Below, in pieces: positions 61,313 to 64,000 of a stretch of DNA of 64,000 nucleotides. Position numbers and translations under genes: made by a program. The notes beneath the pieces were generated by a model. The model worked only from the letters and a program-made list of their open reading frames with translations, did not search any database and had not been told where the DNA came from. Position 1 is the first letter of the stretch. Each line of letters opens with the position of its first letter. The DNA comes from Rugalucina vietnamica (lineage: Eukaryota; Mollusca; Bivalvia; Lucinida; Lucinidae), in contig OZ024878.1 of the NCBI GenBank assembly GCA_964017185.1, positions 18,789,851 through 18,853,850 on the forward strand, in the 5' to 3' direction.

Positions 61313-62458
61313 TGTCAAGCCTCTAGCCATCTTCTGTGACTGTACAGCCTGGTCTGCGTCGGACCTGTTCGGAAACCACATTGTTGGTTTTCTCACGAGA
61401 CGGCTGATTTCTCAGTGCATGAGCATGTACTGATCAAGATAATCTCGACTGTAATAGAGGGACCAGGAATCGTTGCAACTAAATTTTAAGTCCCAACACC
61501 TCCCGACATAGACACCAATCGGTAAAGAAATGCACCACAGAGCATAATTTAGCATTTTTTTCACACACGCAAAAAAGCGTGGTGAAAAGCAGTGTATGAC
61601 CAGCTCTTTCCACAACATGGTAGCCATCCGGCTAGCCTCATCCAAATCCAAAGGCAATGAACACGGCAGAGAGACAGACAAAATAAACAGAAGATGTAAC
61701 ATGAAGAAAAATCACTTTTACCGGGACGTCGATTACCGTTCGGACGGCGATTACCATTTCCACTGGCCCGGGACAATCACCATTGGGACAAGTTCGGGTT
61801 GGCTTTCGGTTACAAATTTTCAACATGCACAATTTTTTCGCGCCTACCGATAGGGTTGCCTCTGCGTCTGATCTGGGGACGCAACTTTTTGCAGCAAGTT
61901 CAGTAGTTTTATGGGGGTCATGGCAGTCACACTTCTTTATTTTTGTGCGTGTTCGCCATTCGATCACACTGCGCACTTACCAACCGCGCAAACACTAAAG
62001 ACACCCCATAAAACTACTAAACTTGCTGCAAAAATTTGCGTCCCCCGATCAGAAAGAGTGAAAAGAGCTGGTCATACTGCTTTTCACCACGCTTTTTTTT
62101 TGCGTGTGTGAAAAAAAAGCTAAATTATGCTCTGTGATGCATTTCTTTCCCGATTGGTGTCTATGTCGGGAGGTGTTGGGACTTTAAATTTAGTTGCAAC
62201 GATTCCTGGTCCCTCTATTACAGTCGAGATTATCTTGATCAGTACATGCTCATGTACTGAAAAATCAGCCGTCTCGTGAGAAAACCAAGAATCACAGAAG
62301 CAGGCTAGAAGCTTGAAATTTCGGATTTAAGAACAAAAAGAATTTTACTATCAGCTCAGTGAAAACAAAGGCGTTGATCAGCTGTGCAGTTACTGCACAG
62401 CTGATCTGCGGCTTTGTTTTCGCCTTTGCAAATTGTTGGTTTTCTCATGGGGTGGCTC
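61313..62458. mobile_element. Large palindromic structure built with MITE A arms and an asymmetric arm
   Basis: The right half of a MITE A (61,313-61,405) and a nearly complete, internally deleted MITE A (62,266-62,458) face each other. Between them 61,406-61,613 is the reverse complement of 62,058-62,265, and 61,870-61,917 of 62,003-62,049. On the right the two segments are adjacent; on the left 256 nt (61,614-61,869) separate them. There is no coding sequence. Confidence 0.82.
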
Positions 62459-62460
62459 AT

Positions 62461-62686
62461 ATATGAATGGGTCACTTTTTTCGAAGGCATGATATATGAA
62501 TAGGTCCTTTTTTTCGATTACCAGATATATGAATAGGGTATGTTTTAAAGTATCGGGCGGCACGTCCGTACCAAAATTACCTCCGAGTTACCCGCTCCCC
62601 CCCCCTCCCCTCCCCCCGAGCCGCGAAGCTGATCTGCGTCTTTGTTTTCGCATATGCAGATTGTTGTTTTTTTCGTGAGGCGGCTC
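62461..62686. repeat. Reverse fragment of the 5.8-kb TIR element joined to a MITE A end
   Basis: 62,461-62,580 is the reverse complement of part of the interior of 5845-6528 ('gggcggcacgtccgtaccaa'). A C-rich run follows, then the hairpin arm and right end of a MITE A (about 62,621-62,686). Confidence 0.7.
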
Positions 62687-62724
62687 AAATGTTACCATTC
62701 GTATAAAATACGAGAACATGAAGG

Positions 62725-62850
62725 GGGCCTATGGTGGTAGAGCGACGGACTCCGAATCGAGAAGTTCTGGGGTTCGAATCCTGCTTTAGTACCGTGTTAT
62801 GTTCTTGAGAAAGACCAATTTACTCTATGAAGTGTCGAGGCTTTGTCAAT
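62725..62850 (+). repeat. tRNA-derived SINE head
   Basis: A box GGTGGTAGAGCGACGG and B box GGTTCGAATCC with 'ttgagaaagacc' body. Confidence 0.7.
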
Positions 62851-63003
62851 ACCCGGAAGCAGCGACTCCGTTCCGACAAAATGTTGACTGAAATGCGAAT
62901 TCGGAGATGGTAGAAAGAAATCCGTTCTTCAAAGTATTATAAAGAATATTTTGTACTGATACGCACTTTTGTTTTTCGATACATTTTTGTATTGTTTGTA
63001 TTG

Positions 63004-63175
63004 AGGCTTAACGTCACAGTCAACATTTTTTCAGTCATTCCTGGGTTTAACCAGTACTGTAGGGAGTTAATATGTCTTGCTCAATGACACAACACGGTGC
63101 CGCTTGTGTGAATCGAACCCAGGACCTCTCGATTCGTAGTCCGACGCTCTACCACTACCACCGCGCTCCCTATTT
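63004..63175 (-). repeat. tRNA-derived SINE, inverted relative to its neighbour
   Basis: The minus strand reads GCGCGGTGGTAGTGGTAGAG, then GGGTTCGATTCAC, the 'gagcaagacatatta' body and the core with 'aatgactgaaaaaatgttga', as at 600-886. It is tail-to-tail with the 62,725-62,850 copy. Confidence 0.7.
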
Positions 63176-63889
63176 GCATACATTTTGTACGAGTGTGCTA
63201 ATGAGCAGCCTAACAGTTAATGACCAGAGCGACCATTTGAGCACTTTTTAGGCAGTATGCATTAAGAATGATTACCTTATTCACCGCACCATTGTAAACT
63301 AGACAAGTCTTTACATTGCCTGAAAGGCTACAAGAAACTATTTAACAATGACATATTCTTTTGATGTATGCAAATTGTTATTTTAATAACTTAATAGGTA
63401 CATGGTGTCAAACAGTCAATACTACATGCCAAAAAAAAAAAAAAAAAAACCCCATAAAACGATGGCCAAATTACTAAATCCTCTGTGATTACGAAGCTTT
63501 ATTGTCTATGACTTGTGAATTCCTCATTTGAAAACTATGTGCTTTGTGCTTTCATGTTTTAAATCTCTGTGATTTGTGACCAGACCCCGCCCCCTCCTGA
63601 CCCCCCCCCCCCCTCTTATAAGACCGGAGTGCAATCAGACTAGACACACAAAATCCATATCTGCGTGCCTAGCATGCCATGCAATCAAGAATGTAGCGTA
63701 CGCGTGATAAAAGGCAATTTGATCCATAGACACCAGAGTTATGAGCTATCTATGTTTGCCATTATATATTCAACCTTTCAAAGTGATTTCTTTACAAAAC
63801 AATTTTCCAATTATTGGATGTCTGAGATTTCGGACATACTGTCCATACACCATCTATAGATCTGCACTTTTTCTGAAACACCTCAAGAC

Positions 63890-64000
63890 CAGAGGACCAA
63901 TGGTCCTGTAAACGCTCACCTGAGATCAGCTGCATATACCAGTAAACATGTTTGAATATTATGGTATTTAACTTCAGTGCAGGGGCAGATAAGCCCTTGG
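63890..64000 (-). repeat. Terminal segment of dispersed repeat F, cut by the window edge
   Basis: Same sequence as 4778-4890 (AGAGGACCAATGGTCCTG and 'aacatgtttgaatattatgg'). It continues beyond the window. Confidence 0.7.

Overview
This is a gene-poor, repeat-dense eukaryotic nuclear window. Genes carry GT-AG introns and divergent animal actin paralogs. There are tRNA-derived SINEs, many foldback MITEs and a Penelope-like retroelement of the Naiad type whose reading frame has TGA codons at cysteine positions. Together these point to a bivalve mollusc, probably a clam; that assignment is an inference.

Layout. 0.4-4.6 kb: the 3' end of an unrecognised minus-strand gene with four phase-consistent exons and repeats in its introns. 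4.8-16 kb: no host gene, but SINEs, TIR elements (one a 156-bp tandem array bounded by inverted ends, one a hAT element with an 8-bp target duplication) and three decayed non-LTR retrotransposon fragments. 16.2-20.5 kb: a near full-length Naiad-type element on the minus strand, with GIY-YIG endonuclease before reverse transcriptase, pseudo-LTR repeats and three in-frame TGAs. 20.9-38.1 kb: two tandem seven-coding-exon actin paralogs on the minus strand with identical intron positions and a shared promoter block. The downstream copy (actin A) is diverged at the nucleotide P-loop and D-loop; the upstream copy (actin B) looks conventional. 38.8-42.6 kb: Naiad tails and an intact-looking non-LTR RT domain. 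42.6-44.6 kb: a SINE pair and a piggyBac-like MITE. 44.6-53.9 kb: an LRRC72-like leucine-rich-repeat gene on the plus strand, its introns filled with MITEs. 54-64 kb: two large inverted-repeat structures, more MITEs and SINEs, and a small intact NUPR1-like gene on the minus strand at 60.3-60.5 kb.

One MITE family of about 235 bp (called A here) has about 25 full or partial copies. It has GAGCC...GGCTC ends, a 65-bp internal hairpin and 4-bp target duplications. Most short open frames in the window come from this hairpin element. The most notable signal is the Naiad-type element, in which all three nonsense codons upstream of the RT are TGA at conserved-cysteine positions. This matches selenocysteine-encoding retroelements known from clams and spiders.
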